A DNA stretch of 6,789 nt from Bdellovibrio sp. (GTDB lineage: Bacteria > Bdellovibrionota > Bdellovibrionia > Bdellovibrionales > Bdellovibrionaceae). The position numbers were made by a program, and so were the translations under genes. Below are positions 6,151 to 6,789 of the stretch, piece by piece; the first letter of the stretch is position 1, and the number at the start of each line of letters is the position of its first letter. Under the pieces are notes generated by a model. It was not told the DNA's origin. It ran no database searches and worked only from the letters and a program-made list of their open reading frames with translations. The DNA lies in assembly GCA_003176075.1 (NCBI GenBank), contig PSRN01000209.1, forward strand, positions 1 through 6,789. The letters are read 5' to 3'.

Positions 6151-6789
6151 TCGGCCGCAAGCCGCCAACCGGCCTGTAAACGGGTCTGCAAGCGGCGCCA
6201 CCAACGGGGCGGCAACGCCGCAGCCGCCGGCTGGCCAGGATGCGAAAGTGGCCATCGTGGGCAGGCCCAACGTCGGCAAGTCGACGCTTTTCAATATTCT
6301 GACGGACTCGCGCAAGGCCGTCGTTCGCGACCAGCCCGGCGTGACCCGCGACCTGTTGATTGAAAGGGCGGAGTTTTGGGGTCACTCCTTTGACCTGATT
6401 GACACCGGCGGATTAACGGAAGCGAAGGATCCCTTTTCGAAATTGATTCGCGCCCAAGTCACGGAGTTTCTTGCCACCGTGGATTTGGCGCTGCTGGTGA
6501 TGGATGGCCGGGACGGCCTTTTGCCCGAGGACCGCGAGGTCGTCCGCATCGCCAAGGAAGCCGGTGTGCCCTTTGTGATCGTCGTTAACAAGATCGATCG
6601 TCAACACGAGGTAGATCTGCGGCTCGCTGAGTTTCATGAATTCGGCGTGGACCTCATCGCCACCTCTTTCGAGCAGCGGCGGGGACTGGCGCAAGTGCTG
6701 GAGTGGCTCGACCGTCATCTTCCAAAGGCGGGGGTTTCCGCTCCGATGGAGGGTCTTACGGTGGCCATCGTCGGCAAACCCAACGCCGG
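6128..6789 (+). CDS. der: Double-domain GTPase Der (EngA), 50S ribosome assembly; partial, cut by the right edge
   Basis: Der has two tandem GTPase domains and a KH-like domain and is needed for large-subunit assembly. The frame is open for 220 codons to the window end. Residues 1-39 are an Ala/Asn/Pro/Gly-rich extension not found in typical Der, which begins almost at the first G1. Domain 1 follows: G1 GRPNVGKS (45-52), G2 Thr73 in PGVTRD, G3 DTGG (92-95), G4 NKID (154-157) and a G5-like ATS (178-180). A linker near 200-209 leads to TVAIVGKPNA, the start of the second G1. Finding that second G1 distinguishes Der from Era and other single-domain GTPases. The rest of domain 2 and the KH-like domain lie outside the window. 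The start overlaps era by 23 bases. A later in-frame start is not excluded but would lack a comparable ribosome site. Confidence 0.95.
   Translation, partial: MSFITPTDRPQAANRPVNGSASGATNGAATPQPPAGQDAKVAIVGRPNVGKSTLFNILTDSRKAVVRDQPGVTRDLLIERAEFWGHSFDLIDTGGLTEAKDPFSKLIRAQVTEFLATVDLALLVMDGRDGLLPEDREVVRIAKEAGVPFVIVVNKIDRQHEVDLRLAEFHEFGVDLIATSFEQRRGLAQVLEWLDRHLPKAGVSAPMEGLTVAIVGKPNA
6209..6221 (+). repeat. Short GC hairpin in the Der N-terminal extension
   Basis: GCGGC-AAC-GCCGC is an inverted repeat with 5-bp arms and a three-base loop, inside codons for the low-complexity extension of Der. On its own it could be chance in GC-rich DNA. It is listed because similar triloop palindromes occur in the other non-conserved gene segments of this window. 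Confidence 0.3.

Larger units (their letters stand above)
861..6789 (+). other. Operon: cysteine desulfurase-mnmA-mtaB-rnc-era-der
   Basis: Six rightward genes follow each other with overlaps of 4, 16 (or 4 with the later mtaB start), 14, 4 and 23 bases. No terminator-like hairpin with a T-run occurs at any junction. Such packing implies one transcript from the region before 861 and coupled translation. The first three genes act in tRNA thiolation and the last three in rRNA processing and subunit assembly. The operon may continue past the right edge. Confidence 0.85.

Noticed and set aside
5272..6315. Minus-strand open frame of 347 codons antisense to era and the start of der
   Set aside because: The plus strand encodes intact Era and Der GTPase motifs throughout. 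The antisense translation shows no domain, and long antisense frames are usual in GC-rich DNA with strong codon bias.

Overview
The window is a dense bacterial chromosomal segment (GC-rich by eye, ATG starts, Shine-Dalgarno sites, overlapping genes). Six genes run rightward from 861: a NifS/IscS-type cysteine desulfurase, mnmA, mtaB, rnc, era and the first half of der, which leaves the right edge. Every junction among them overlaps by 4 to 23 bases, so they are very probably one translationally coupled operon. A different gene runs leftward from about 736 and leaves the left edge. The only real intergenic space is the roughly 125-bp divergent region at 737-860. I see no RNA genes, phage genes, insertion sequences, CRISPR arrays or terminators.

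Taxonomy is an inference only. The order rnc-era-der directly behind tRNA-thiolation genes differs from the enterobacterial arrangement (rnc-era-recO, with der elsewhere). It would suit the old 'Deltaproteobacteria' in the broad sense, including Bdellovibrio-like lineages. The leftward protein's Trp/Pro-rich N-terminus followed by a Pro/Ala/Thr linker would also fit, but I cannot prove a phylum.

The operon joins two themes. The first is sulfur modification of the tRNA anticodon loop. The desulfurase can mobilise sulfur from cysteine, MnmA uses it for 2-thiouridine at position 34, and MtaB, a radical-SAM methylthiotransferase, makes ms2t6A at position 37. The second is rRNA processing and ribosome assembly: RNase III, the 30S-assembly GTPase Era and the 50S-assembly GTPase Der. 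The operon therefore reads as a translation-machinery maturation unit.

The least conventional material lies in poorly conserved parts of genes. The leftward gene has a repetitive Pro/Ala/Thr linker and then a pair of 27-bp repeats. The MnmA N-terminal extension holds another pair of 27-bp repeats with a similar GC-rich core. Short GC palindromes also occur near the end of mtaB and in the Der N-terminal extension. The leftward gene appears to start at a GTG that overlaps the stop of a four-codon ATG minicistron with its own ribosome binding site.
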